Below, piece after piece: positions 52,869 through 61,601 of a DNA stretch of 64,000 nt. Origin of the DNA: Jejuia sp049889775 (lineage in GTDB: Bacteria > Bacteroidota > Bacteroidia > Flavobacteriales > Flavobacteriaceae); the NCBI GenBank assembly GCA_049889775.1, contig JBMHCT010000011.1, positions 372,001 to 436,000 on the forward strand, given 5' to 3'. The position numbers and the translations under genes are program-made. How positions within the stretch are numbered: the stretch's first letter is position 1; each line of letters opens with the position of its first letter. The notes under the pieces were generated by a model, which searched no databases, was not told the origin of the DNA, and saw nothing but the letters and a program-made list of their open reading frames with translations.

Positions 52869-55649
52869 ATGAACTACAACGATTACATCAAAGAAATCGA
52901 AGAAAGAAAAGCTTTAGGCCTACATCCTAAGCCAATAGATGGTGCTGAATTAACAAGCGAAATTATAACGCTCATTAAAGATTCTGGTAATCCTCAAAGA
53001 GAAGATGCACTTAATTTTTTTATTTATAATACCCTACCAGGAACCACGAGTGCTGCAGGTGTAAAGGCTAAATTTTTAAAAGAGATTATTCTTGGTGAGT
53101 CTGTTGTTGAAGAAATTACGCCTGAATTTGCTTTTGAACAATTATCGCATATGAAGGGAGGCCCTTCAATTGAGGTATTACTCGATTTAGTTTTAGATCA
53201 AAAAGACATTGCTATAGCTACAAAAGCTGCAGAAGTGTTGAAAACACAGGTATTCTTATACGAAGCGGATACAGAAAGATTAGAAGATGCCATGAAAAAA
53301 GGGTGTCCAATTTCAAAGGGTATTATAGAAAGCTATGCTAAAGCTGAGTTTTTTACTGAATTACCAGAGGTAGAAGAAGAAATTGAGGTTGTAACTTATA
53401 TAGCTGGTGTTGGAGATATTTCTACAGATTTATTATCACCTGGTGCTGATGCGCATTCGCGTTCTGATAGAGAATTACATGGTCAATGTATTTTTGAGCA
53501 CAATAAAGAGATGCAACAAGAAGTACTGGCTTTAAAAGAGCAACATCCTGATAAGCGTATCATGTTAATTGCAGAAAAAGGAACAATGGGTGTAGGATCG
53601 TCGCGTATGTCGGGTGTAAACAACGTAGCACTTTGGACAGGGGTTCCTTCTTCACCATATGTGCCTTTTATTAATATTGCGCCTGTAATTGCAGGAACAA
53701 ATGGTATTGCACCAATTTTCTTAACAACTGTTGGTGTAACTGGTGGTATTGGTATCGATCTTAAAAACTGGGTAAAGCAAAAAGACGAAAATGGTAACAC
53801 GGTTGTTGATGCTGATGGCGAACCAATCTTAAAAGAGGTATATTCTGTTGCTACAGGAACAGTACTCACCATAAATACAAAAGAGAAAAAATTATATAAC
53901 GGAGATCAAGAACTAAAAGATATTTCAGCTGCTTTAACGCCTCAAAAAATGGAGTTTATAAAAGCAGGTGGCTCATATGCCGTTGTATTTGGTAAAAAAT
54001 TACAAACCTTCGCTTGTAAAGCTTTAGGTATTGATATTCCTCAGGTGTATGCCCCTTCAAAAGAAATTTCAATTGAAGGTCAAGGTTTAACGGCTGTGGA
54101 GAAAATTTTCAATAAAAATGCTGTTGGAACTACTCCAGGTAAAACATTGCATTCTGGTTCTAATGTGCGTGTTGAGGTGAATATCGTAGGATCTCAAGAT
54201 ACTACAGGTTTAATGACCTCTCAGGAATTAGAAATGATGGCAGCCACTGTAATTTCTCCAATTGTAGATGCAGGTTATCAATCGGGTTGTCATACCGCTT
54301 CGGTTTGGGATGATAAATCTAAAGCGAATATCCCACGTTTGATGCAATTTATGAATGATTTCGGATTAATCACGGGTCGTGATCCAAAAGGACATTATCA
54401 CGCCATGACCGATGTAATTCACAAGGTGTTGAATGACATTACCGTTGATGATTGGGATATCATTATTGGTGGAGATTCTCATACACGTATGTCTAAAGGT
54501 GTTGCTTTTGGTGCCGATTCAGGTACTGTAGCTTTGGCCTTAGCGACTGGTGAAGCTACAATGCCAATTCCAGAATCTGTAAAGGTGACGTTTAAAGGAG
54601 ACATGAGAAGTTTTATGGATTTCCGTGATGTGGTACATGCTACACAGCAACAAATGCTAAAGCAATTTGATGGTGAAAACGTATTCCAAGGTCGTGTTAT
54701 CGAAGTACATATCGGAACGTTAACATCAGATCAAGCCTTCACATTCACAGATTGGACTGCTGAAATGAAAGCCAAAGCTTCTATTTGTATTTCAGAAGAA
54801 GAAACCTTAATCGAATCTTTAGAAATTGCAAGAGATCGTATCGATATCATGATTAAGAAAGGTATGGATAACGAAAAGCAAATGCTACAAGGTTTAGTGG
54901 ATAAGGCTAATGCCAGAATAGAGGAGTTAAAGACTGGTAGTAAGCCAGCTTTAAAGCCAGATGCAGATGCTAAATATTATGCAGAAGTGGTGATTGATTT
55001 AGACGAAATTGCTGAACCAATGATTGCCGATCCTGATGTAAATAACGACGATGTTTCAAAACGTTACACACACGATACTATTCGTCCATTATCATATTAC
55101 GGAGGGACTAAAAAAGTTGATTTAGGTTTCGTAGGATCGTGTATGGTGCATAAAGGCGATATGAAGATTTTAGCGCAAATGCTTAAAAATATTGAAGCGC
55201 AAACAGGAAAAGTTGAATTTAAAGCACCTTTAGTAGTGGCGCCTCCTACGTATAATATTGTGGATGAGTTGAAAGCCGAAGGCGATTGGGAAGTATTACA
55301 AAAATATTCAGGGTTTGAATTTGATGATAATGCACCAAAAGGGCTAGCGCGTACGAAGTATGAAAACATGCTGTACTTAGAGCGTCCAGGATGCAACTTA
55401 TGTATGGGGAATCAAGAAAAGGCGGAGCCTGGAGATACCGTAATGGCAACATCTACACGTTTATTCCAAGGGCGTGTTGTTAAAGATTCAGGAGAAAAGA
55501 AAGGCGAGTCTTTATTGTCTTCAACGCCTGTGGTTGTATTATCTACTATTTTAGGAAGAACCCCAACTATGGAAGAGTATGAAGCAGCGGTTGATGGTAT
55601 TGTATTAACCAAATTTAAGCCTTCACAAAAACAATTAGTAATGGCGTAA
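52869..55649 (+). CDS. acnB: aconitate hydratase B / 2-methylisocitrate dehydratase
   Basis: AcnB interconverts citrate and isocitrate in the TCA cycle and can also handle 2-methylisocitrate. The 926 residues show the B-type layout: an N-terminal HEAT-like domain (about 1-160), the swivel-type domain, then the catalytic core. The [4Fe-4S] cluster ligands are C758 (FVGSCMVHKG) and C842/C845 (PGCNLCMGNQ). IGGDSHTRMSKGVAFG and QSGCHTASVWDD are other core motifs. Somewhat longer than E. coli AcnB. A second, mitochondrial-type aconitase lies downstream at 57769. A terminator follows 27 bases after the stop. Confidence 0.95.
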   Translation: MNYNDYIKEIEERKALGLHPKPIDGAELTSEIITLIKDSGNPQREDALNFFIYNTLPGTTSAAGVKAKFLKEIILGESVVEEITPEFAFEQLSHMKGGPSIEVLLDLVLDQKDIAIATKAAEVLKTQVFLYEADTERLEDAMKKGCPISKGIIESYAKAEFFTELPEVEEEIEVVTYIAGVGDISTDLLSPGADAHSRSDRELHGQCIFEHNKEMQQEVLALKEQHPDKRIMLIAEKGTMGVGSSRMSGVNNVALWTGVPSSPYVPFINIAPVIAGTNGIAPIFLTTVGVTGGIGIDLKNWVKQKDENGNTVVDADGEPILKEVYSVATGTVLTINTKEKKLYNGDQELKDISAALTPQKMEFIKAGGSYAVVFGKKLQTFACKALGIDIPQVYAPSKEISIEGQGLTAVEKIFNKNAVGTTPGKTLHSGSNVRVEVNIVGSQDTTGLMTSQELEMMAATVISPIVDAGYQSGCHTASVWDDKSKANIPRLMQFMNDFGLITGRDPKGHYHAMTDVIHKVLNDITVDDWDIIIGGDSHTRMSKGVAFGADSGTVALALATGEATMPIPESVKVTFKGDMRSFMDFRDVVHATQQQMLKQFDGENVFQGRVIEVHIGTLTSDQAFTFTDWTAEMKAKASICISEEETLIESLEIARDRIDIMIKKGMDNEKQMLQGLVDKANARIEELKTGSKPALKPDADAKYYAEVVIDLDEIAEPMIADPDVNNDDVSKRYTHDTIRPLSYYGGTKKVDLGFVGSCMVHKGDMKILAQMLKNIEAQTGKVEFKAPLVVAPPTYNIVDELKAEGDWEVLQKYSGFEFDDNAPKGLARTKYENMLYLERPGCNLCMGNQEKAEPGDTVMATSTRLFQGRVVKDSGEKKGESLLSSTPVVVLSTILGRTPTMEEYEAAVDGIVLTKFKPSQKQLVMA

Positions 55650-55676
55650 TTGTCATTTTTAAATAAAAGTATGAAG

Positions 55677-55701
55677 CCCGAGTTTTGCTCGGGTTTTTTT
55701 T
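55677..55701 (+). terminator. acnB terminator
   Basis: CCCGAG, loop TTTTG, CTCGGG, then eight T. The stem is six perfect pairs, 27 bases after the acnB stop. Confidence 0.9.
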
Positions 55702-55702
55702 C

Positions 55703-55730
55703 GTCATTGCGAACGTAGAGAAGTAATCTC
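55703..55730. repeat. GTCATTGCGA...AATCTC dispersed repeat fragment
   Basis: GTCATTGCGAACGTAGAGAAGTAATCTC. Its start and end agree with the reverse complement of the right half of the 60133-60239 element (GTCATTATGAGGAGCG...AATAATCTC), so they are one family. Confidence 0.55.
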
Positions 55731-55749
55731 CTATCTGTCACTTCGAGTG

Positions 55750-55768
55750 TCCCGAACTTGTTTCGGGA
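55750..55768. repeat. TCCCGAACTTGTTTCGGGA palindrome, copy 2
   Basis: Identical over 19 bases to 11746-11764. The stem is TCCCGAA with TTCGGGA and the centre CTTGT. In both places it lies in or beside a TGGGCGTT...CCCTAACGC element. Confidence 0.65.
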
Positions 55769-55781
55769 TGTATCGACAAGT

Positions 55782-56026
55782 TGGGCGTTCCCCACAAGGG
55801 GTCGGGCTTTCACTACTCAATCTTTTTCAAAGCGTCATCCTGTGTTTGTATGGATTAAAACTTCATTAATCTTTAAGTTTGAATTTTAATGAAAAAGGAG
55901 AAGGAGGAACGACTGTGGCAATCTCATTAATTAGTAGCTCAAAATCTACTTAGTTATATATAGCTTTAAAAAAGGATTTCAAACAAACCAGGTTGCTGAG
56001 CGAAGTCGAAGCACAATCCCTAACGC
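55782..56026. repeat. dispersed intergenic repeat, copy 3 (TGGGCGTT...CCCTAACGC)
   Basis: In the 565-base gap between acnB and the HNH gene. It starts TGGGCGTTCCCCACAAGGGG and TCGGGCTTTC, has GGAGAAGGAGGAACGACTG in the middle, and ends AATCCCTAACGC at 56026. It is longer than the other two copies because of extra inner sequence. The rest of the gap holds the terminator (55677), two small repeats and the hairpin repeat at 56091. I see no gene in it. Confidence 0.65.
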
Positions 56027-56090
56027 ATCTGTTTGCTGGCTTATGTTTTAAACCTTAAATGTTGTTTTATTTTTGATGAGTTCATTTACT

Positions 56091-56205
56091 GGTCTCGTGT
56101 ATGAGCAGTAGCGTGGGTTAGAACTTAACTTAGCAAGTGCATTCCAAGCTTCAAATCCGCGAGGATTTTTCAGAAGTAGGCGAGAACAAGCAATTACTTG
56201 TAGCC
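56091..56205. repeat. hairpin cassette-end repeat downstream of the HNH gene
   Basis: A roughly 115-base imperfect inverted repeat. The core is AAATCC-GCGA-GGATTT (56153-56168), and the outer arms contain ACTTAGCAAGTGCATT and CAATTACTTGTAGCC, which pair imperfectly. It ends 9 bases before the stop of the HNH gene. I recall very similar sequences repeated beside accessory genes in other Flavobacteriaceae genomes, but no integrase is present here. An attC-like role is inference. Confidence 0.6.
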
Positions 56206-56214
56206 ATCTTAAGT

Positions 56215-57468
56215 TTACAATGAATTAAATTTTTCTTTTGTTAATAAGCGTAATATATTTTTATCTTTTTCCGAATAACCTGTTCGGTCAAAATTGAATT
56301 GGTTAAGAATGCTTTCTACTTCGTCACTTGCGAACATACTCAACTTTATTAGCATTCCGTATTCGTCATCTTCTATGTCTTCTGGAACCTTAAAAAAACC
56401 AATGGATTTACTTCGAAAAATGAATTTATTAAATTCCTGTTGCTCAATTCCAACCATTTCTGTAGTGGTTTTTAAATCATTATAAATTGATTTTTCAAAT
56501 AGATTTTCATCAAAACCTTTAAAAGCTTTACCTATATATTTCAGTGTGTTAATTCCATCACGAATGTCGGAAAATGACATAGCATTATGCATTTCTAAAG
56601 TTTCATAGGGAAACTCCTTTTGTATTTCAGGTTGGATAGATTCTTCGTCGTTGTTTTTCCAGTTTAGAACATCTTCTGTCCATTGTTCCAAAAGTTCACG
56701 CCATTGCGACCAATTTTTAGATTCAATAGATTTTGGAATTACTTCATTTTCCAAATCATCAATTATTCTTTCTTCAGACCAATCAGCTTGTTTTAATGCC
56801 TTTACATAATTGTTTAGAATTATTGAACCTTTTTTATTATCCCAATACGAAAACCTGTTTCTGCAGATACCTTTTATATATGCCATTTTCTTTTTTAGTT
56901 CAGGCATGTTTTTTAGAGCACAAATTCCACCAACTTTGTCAAATGCTTGTTCAACACTTTCTTTAGTGATATTGCCATCTTCATCAAAAACAAGATATTT
57001 TTTGTTAGCAATATCGATTGCTTCTAAAATGTCTTCAATTGGAAATTTCTTGATTAATTTATCTAATGATTTAAGTCCATTTTCATTAAGCGAATATGGG
57101 TTCATCATTGAAGCCCAATAATCACTTACCATAGTGACTTTTTCATCCTCGAATTCAGTTAACGATTTTTTCCATTCGAGCATTAATTCAAGTTGTTCTC
57201 TTCTTTCCTGAATTATTTCTAATTGTTTTCGCTGTTTTTGAATGGCTGTATCATCTGTCAACAATCGAGCTTTTTTACCTCTGTTACAATCAAAACAACT
57301 TGTGATTAGGTTGATTATTTCGTTTGTTCCGCCATTAGCTACCGGGTCAATATGGTCAACCTCAAGTACTACATCCGGTGCTTTATTTCCACAATATTGA
57401 CATTGGAATTTATCTCTTTTAAATACTTCAAACCGTATTTTTTTTGAAAGTGATTTTCTTTTTGTCAT
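56215..57468 (-). CDS. HNH endonuclease with unknown C-terminal region
   Basis: A 417-residue protein. The N-terminal HNH domain is complete: CQYCGNK gives C23 and C26, VDHIDPVANGGTNE contains D38-H39, NLITSCFDCN gives the Asn and C58/C61. The remaining 340 residues are helical. They contain IKGICRNRFSYWDNKKGSIILNN, which I do not assign to a family, and end in an acidic, Asn-rich region with no catalytic motif seen. It is transcribed opposite to acnB and the other aconitase and is bordered by repeats. This is the only obvious mobile or defence-like gene in the window. Role unknown: nuclease of a defence or homing-type system is possible. Confidence 0.75.
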   Translation of the reverse strand: MTKRKSLSKKIRFEVFKRDKFQCQYCGNKAPDVVLEVDHIDPVANGGTNEIINLITSCFDCNRGKKARLLTDDTAIQKQRKQLEIIQERREQLELMLEWKKSLTEFEDEKVTMVSDYWASMMNPYSLNENGLKSLDKLIKKFPIEDILEAIDIANKKYLVFDEDGNITKESVEQAFDKVGGICALKNMPELKKKMAYIKGICRNRFSYWDNKKGSIILNNYVKALKQADWSEERIIDDLENEVIPKSIESKNWSQWRELLEQWTEDVLNWKNNDEESIQPEIQKEFPYETLEMHNAMSFSDIRDGINTLKYIGKAFKGFDENLFEKSIYNDLKTTTEMVGIEQQEFNKFIFRSKSIGFFKVPEDIEDDEYGMLIKLSMFASDEVESILNQFNFDRTGYSEKDKNILRLLTKEKFNSL

Positions 57469-57711
57469 TTATTTAACTGTTGTCGTCCTTGATATTGCCT
57501 AAAGTGTTCATGGATATGCGCCGTTAGTAATGGTTTATATCCGCTAGTAAACGAATTTCGTTAATTTTTCTGACAAATTCAAGTAATTTGGTGTAAGACT
57601 TAAAAACCAGAAAGGCTATTTATTGTACCTTTTTGTAAAGCAATTGTTCGTATAGATTTCGTTATGCATATCATAAAAGAAGTTTATTTCTTATCGTTTC
57701 AAACCGTACTC
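57469..57711. other. upstream region of the HNH gene and the second aconitase; no gene seen
   Basis: This AT-rich gap contains no open frame I would support. The stretch CGCCGTTAGTAATGG with TTTATATCCGCTAGTAAACG, near 57521-57561, is a weak imperfect repeat that may be the other end of the HNH cassette, though it does not closely match the 56091 repeat. Confidence 0.35.
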
Positions 57712-57719
57712 TAATTTTG
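57712..57719 (+). promoter_or_regulatory. -7 box of the second aconitase gene
   Basis: TAATTTTG matches TAnnTTTG and lies 49 bases before the ATG. A TTG at the standard distance was not found. Confidence 0.5.
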
Positions 57720-57768
57720 TATATTGTTGAACCTTAAATGATGAGGTAAAATTTAATAAATATAGGTT

Positions 57769-60036
57769 ATGACATTTGATATAGATATGATAAAAGGGGT
57801 TTACGCGCAAATGAAAGAGCGTGTAGATGCTGCTAGAGACATAGTTGGTAAACCATTAACACTTTCCGAAAAAATATTATACAATCATCTTTGGGATGGA
57901 ATGCCAACAAAAGCTTTTGTGAGAGGTAAAGATTATGTGGATTTTGCTCCGGACAGAATAGCATGTCAGGATGCAACAGCGCAAATGGCATTATTACAAT
58001 TTATGCAAGCTGGTAAGAATAAAGTAGCGGTACCAACTACGGTGCATTGTGATCATTTAATTCAAGCAAAATCAGGTGCAGCAGTAGATTTAAAACATGC
58101 CAATACTGTAAGTAGTGAAGTTTTTGATTTCTTGGAGTCTGTTTCTAACAAATACGGTATCGGTTTTTGGAAACCAGGTGCAGGAATTATACATCAAGTA
58201 GTTTTAGAAAATTATGCATTTCCTGGAGGAATGATGATTGGTACGGACTCACATACCGTAAATGCTGGTGGTTTAGGAATGGTGGCCATAGGTGTTGGTG
58301 GTGCTGATGCGGTAGATGTAATGGCAGGTATGGCTTGGGAATTAAAATTTCCAAAGTTAATAGGTGTAAAGTTAACGGGTAAATTATCTGGATGGACAGC
58401 CCCTAAAGATGTGATTTTAAAAGTAGCTGAGATTCTTACAGTAAAAGGAGGAACAGGAGCTATCGTAGAATATTTTGGTCCAGGTGCTTTGGCAATGTCT
58501 TGTACAGGAAAAGGAACCATCTGCAACATGGGTGCTGAGATTGGAGCAACAACATCAACATTTGGTTACGACGAATCTATGGATCGCTATTTGCGAGCTA
58601 CGGATAGAGAAGGAGTGGCAGATGCCGCGAACGAAGTAGCACCTTATTTAACCGCAGATCCAGAGGTTTATGAAAATCCAGAGCAGTATTTTGATCAAGT
58701 TATTGAAATTAATCTATCAGAATTAGGCCCACTATTAAACGGTCCGTTTACACCAGATTTATCCACGGAAGTAGGTTCAGATATGACTAAGAAGGCAACT
58801 GATAACGATTGGCCATTAAAGGTGGAATGGGGATTGATTGGGTCTTGTACCAATTCATCTTATGAAGATTTATCACGAGCCTCGTCCATTGCACAACAAG
58901 CATTGGATAAAAATCTAAAAACCAAAGCAGAATTTGGAATTAATCCAGGATCTGAACAAGTGCGCTATACTGCGGAGCGTGACGGTATTTTGGAGGTTTT
59001 TGAAAAACTAGACGCTACTATTTTTACCAACGCATGCGGACCATGTATTGGGCAATGGGCAAGATATTCAGATCCTAAAAATGCACCAAAAAATAGTATC
59101 GTGCATTCATTCAACAGAAACTTCGCAAAACGTGCTGATGGTAATCCAAACACGCATGCGTTTGTCGCGTCACCTGAATTAACTGCGGCTATCGCTATTG
59201 CAGGTCGCTTGGATTTTAATCCATTAAAAGATAAACTCATCAATGAGGATGGAGAAGAAGTAATGTTAGAAGAACCAACGGGATGGGAATTACCACCAAA
59301 AGGTTTTGATGTGGAGGAAAACGGCTATTTAGAGCCTGTTGAAGATGGAAGTGGTGTAGAAGTTGTTGTAAACCCAACTTCAGAGCGTTTACAGTTGTTA
59401 ACGCCGTTTGTGCCTCTGGGAGATTCTATTACTGGTGCTAAATTATTAATCAAAGCTTTTGGTAAATGTACTACAGATCATATTTCTATGGCAGGCCCTT
59501 GGTTACGTTTCAGAGGACATTTGGATAATATCGCAAACAATACGTTGATTGGAGCGGTGAACGCTTTCAACCAAAAAACAAATTTTGTTAAGAATCAATT
59601 AACTGGTGATTATGGCGGTGTGCCAGATGTTCAGCGTGCCTATAAAGCGGAAGGTATTAAAACCATTGTAGTTGGAGATCACAACTACGGTGAAGGTTCT
59701 TCGAGAGAACATGCTGCAATGCAACCACGTCATTTAGGAGTTGCTGCGGTTATCGTAAAGTCTTTTGCGCGTATTCACGAAACCAATCTGAAAAAGCAAG
59801 GTATGTTAGGACTAACGTTTGCAAATGAAAACGACTACGATTTAATTCAAGAAGATGATACCTTCAACTTCTTAGACTTAAATGAATTTGCTCCTGATAA
59901 ACAACTAACATTGGAAGCAGTACATGCTGATGGTAGTAAAGATATCATTAAGTTGAACCATTCATATAACGATGCTCAAATTGCATGGTATAATGAAGGA
60001 TCAGCGCTTAATTTGATAAAGAAGCAAAATGCTTAA
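57769..60036 (+). CDS. aconitate hydratase, mitochondrial-type
   Basis: A 755-residue aconitase of the eukaryotic mitochondrial type, distinct from AcnB in domain order and length. Cluster ligands are C360 (LIGSCTNSSYEDL) and C423/C426 (ACGPCIGQW). Substrate-binding motifs include TDSHTVNAGGLGM and the C-terminal swivel domain with GDHNYGEGSSREHAAMQPR. It should perform the same citrate-isocitrate reaction as AcnB. Two separate promoters and the intervening HNH gene indicate independent expression from acnB. Length and motifs are intact. Confidence 0.95.
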   Translation: MTFDIDMIKGVYAQMKERVDAARDIVGKPLTLSEKILYNHLWDGMPTKAFVRGKDYVDFAPDRIACQDATAQMALLQFMQAGKNKVAVPTTVHCDHLIQAKSGAAVDLKHANTVSSEVFDFLESVSNKYGIGFWKPGAGIIHQVVLENYAFPGGMMIGTDSHTVNAGGLGMVAIGVGGADAVDVMAGMAWELKFPKLIGVKLTGKLSGWTAPKDVILKVAEILTVKGGTGAIVEYFGPGALAMSCTGKGTICNMGAEIGATTSTFGYDESMDRYLRATDREGVADAANEVAPYLTADPEVYENPEQYFDQVIEINLSELGPLLNGPFTPDLSTEVGSDMTKKATDNDWPLKVEWGLIGSCTNSSYEDLSRASSIAQQALDKNLKTKAEFGINPGSEQVRYTAERDGILEVFEKLDATIFTNACGPCIGQWARYSDPKNAPKNSIVHSFNRNFAKRADGNPNTHAFVASPELTAAIAIAGRLDFNPLKDKLINEDGEEVMLEEPTGWELPPKGFDVEENGYLEPVEDGSGVEVVVNPTSERLQLLTPFVPLGDSITGAKLLIKAFGKCTTDHISMAGPWLRFRGHLDNIANNTLIGAVNAFNQKTNFVKNQLTGDYGGVPDVQRAYKAEGIKTIVVGDHNYGEGSSREHAAMQPRHLGVAAVIVKSFARIHETNLKKQGMLGLTFANENDYDLIQEDDTFNFLDLNEFAPDKQLTLEAVHADGSKDIIKLNHSYNDAQIAWYNEGSALNLIKKQNA

Positions 60037-60044
60037 ATAAATTT

Positions 60045-60075
60045 CCTGCAAGGTTTTATAAACCTTGTAGGTTTT
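60045..60075 (+). terminator. first hairpin after the second aconitase
   Basis: CCTGCAAGGTTT, loop TAT, AAACCTTGTAGG (12 pairs, one G-U), then TTTT. It begins 8 bases past the stop. Confidence 0.7.
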
Positions 60076-60087
60076 CTGGTAAAGAAA

Positions 60088-60119
60088 AAAAAATCCAACG
60101 TGCAAACGTTGGATTTTTT
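60088..60119. terminator. strong second terminator after the aconitase
   Basis: AAAAAATCCAACG, loop TGCAAA, CGTTGGATTTTTT: 13 perfect pairs with A- and T-rich flanks, so it can act in both directions. Confidence 0.9.
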
Positions 60120-60132
60120 GTTTATAAAGTTT

Positions 60133-60239
60133 TGTCATGCTGAACTTGATTCAGCATCTCATAGCATACTGACCTTATCAGTTTTGATAATATCATAACC
60201 CCAAGAGATTATTACGTCGCTACGCTCCTCATAATGACA
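60133..60239. repeat. TGTCAT...ATGACA dispersed element
   Basis: 107 bases with inverted ends TGTCAT (60133-60138) and ATGACA (60234-60239). The inner arms include GCTGAACTTGATTCAGC, a hairpin, and GAGATTATTACGTCGC, which is the reverse of a segment at 55703-55730. It fills the gap before the YtxH gene. No coding capacity. Confidence 0.65.
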
Positions 60240-60257
60240 GAGTGTTTGCCTAATTTT

Positions 60258-60572
60258 TTAACTAGTCTGCTGTAACGTTCTATTCTTCTCTTTTAAAATT
60301 GCCAATTGCTTTTCTAAAAACGTAATGGCCTTTTCAGTTTTATGGCTTGCTTTTGAAGCAAAATCCTTTGCCTCTTCTTTAAATTTTACCTTACCAGATT
60401 GGGCAGCTTTAGAAACATCCTCTTTAACTTCCTTAAAGTCTTGGGTTATTTGATCCTTTACCTGTTTCCCTTCTTTTTTAAGTTTATCTCTGGTAACTTT
60501 ACCTTTCTCTGGAGCCAATAAAATGCCTATAGCCGCGCCAACCAATGCTCCTAAAACTATTTTATGTATCAT
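60258..60572 (-). CDS. YtxH domain protein
   Basis: A 104-residue protein. An N-terminal hydrophobic stretch HKIVLGALVGAAIGILLAPEKGK with glycine repeats forms the YtxH anchor, followed by a charged, lysine- and glutamate-rich region up to the end with coiled-coil/amphipathic character. Proteins of this type are small membrane-associated stress or envelope proteins; no precise function known. It is a single-gene transcript, ending in the repeat at 60133. Start ATG at 60572 has a preceding AAAAAT-type upstream region. Confidence 0.85.
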   Translation of the reverse strand: MIHKIVLGALVGAAIGILLAPEKGKVTRDKLKKEGKQVKDQITQDFKEVKEDVSKAAQSGKVKFKEEAKDFASKASHKTEKAITFLEKQLAILKEKNRTLQQTS

Positions 60573-60679
60573 TTATTTTTCTTTTTATATTAAACCTACT
60601 TTACTTAATAAGTAGCGAAACTTATCGATTTGTTACAAACAAATTCAATGCCAAGTAATTAGAACCGATGATATTTAGT

Positions 60680-60703
60680 TAGCACTTGTTTTTAACGAGT
60701 GCT
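60680..60703 (+). other. short hairpin in the gap before mazG
   Basis: AGCACTTGTT, loop TTT, AACGAGTGCT: a 10-pair stem with one G-U pair. No clean T-run follows, so a terminator function is uncertain. The rest of the 60573-60824 gap shows only short AT-rich DNA. Confidence 0.35.
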
Positions 60704-60824
60704 ATTTGAGTTTTATATGGAAAGAAGCACCCGACATAGTCGAGCGCTAGCGTACAGAAACATTCAATTTTTATAAAAAGAAATTTGAATGGCAAAAACA
60801 CTTACTTTTACAAAAACTTCAAAC

Positions 60825-61598
60825 ATGAATTCCAGACAAGATCAGCTTAAAGCTTTTGATAGATTGTTAACCATAATGGATGAGTTGCGAGAGCAATGTC
60901 CGTGGGATAAAAAGCAAACCATGGAAACCTTACGGCATCTAACTATTGAAGAAACCTATGAGTTGGGTGATGCTATTTTAGATAATGATTTGGAAGAGGT
61001 GAAAAAAGAGTTAGGCGATGTGTTGTTACACATTGTATTTTACTCTAAAATAGGCAGTGAAACCCAAGATTTTGATATTGCTGATGTGTGTAATTCCATA
61101 TGCGAAAAACTGATTAATAGACATCCGCACATTTATGGAGATGTAGATGTTGAAAATGAAGATGATGTAAAGCGTAACTGGGAAAATATAAAGCTTAAAG
61201 AGGGTAAGAAAAGTGTTCTGGAAGGGGTTCCAAGAAGTTTACCAGCATTGGTGAAAGCCAATAGAATTCAAGAAAAGGTTGCAGGTGTTGGTTTCGACTG
61301 GGAAAAACCAGAACAAGTTTGGGAAAAGGTGCAAGAAGAACTATCCGAATTTCAGGACGAAATAAAAGTAGGTAATCAAGATGCCATGGAAAGTGAATTT
61401 GGTGATGTGATGTTTTCTATGGTAAACTATGCTCGTTTTTTAAATATCAATCCTGAGAATGCCTTGGAACGGACTAACAAAAAGTTTTCAAAACGTTTTC
61501 AATATTTAGAATCTAAGGCTAAAGCACTAAATAAACCTTTAAAGGATATGACTTTAGCAGAAATGGATGGGTTTTGGGAAGAAGCTAAGAAATTGTAA
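60825..61598 (+). CDS. mazG: nucleoside triphosphate pyrophosphohydrolase MazG
   Basis: Hydrolyses canonical and damaged NTPs to NMP and pyrophosphate in the cytoplasm. From the ATG at 60825 the protein has 257 residues; the frame extends back to an ATG at 60789, but MNSRQDQLKAFDRLL gives the usual N-terminus. Two MazG domains are visible. The first has REQCPWDKKQTMETLRHLTIEETYELGDAI and EVKKELGDVLLHIVF, with the acidic metal-binding residues of the EExxE...ExxD pattern; the second is FDWEKPEQVWEKVQEELSEF and ESEFGDVMFSMVNYAR. Four bases precede the TlpA gene. Confidence 0.95.
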   Translation: MNSRQDQLKAFDRLLTIMDELREQCPWDKKQTMETLRHLTIEETYELGDAILDNDLEEVKKELGDVLLHIVFYSKIGSETQDFDIADVCNSICEKLINRHPHIYGDVDVENEDDVKRNWENIKLKEGKKSVLEGVPRSLPALVKANRIQEKVAGVGFDWEKPEQVWEKVQEELSEFQDEIKVGNQDAMESEFGDVMFSMVNYARFLNINPENALERTNKKFSKRFQYLESKAKALNKPLKDMTLAEMDGFWEEAKKL

Positions 61599-61601
61599 CA
61601 A

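Noticed and set aside
56091..57468. A complete integron
   Set aside because: No integrase gene or promoter array is present; only one cassette-like gene with one hairpin repeat can be supported.
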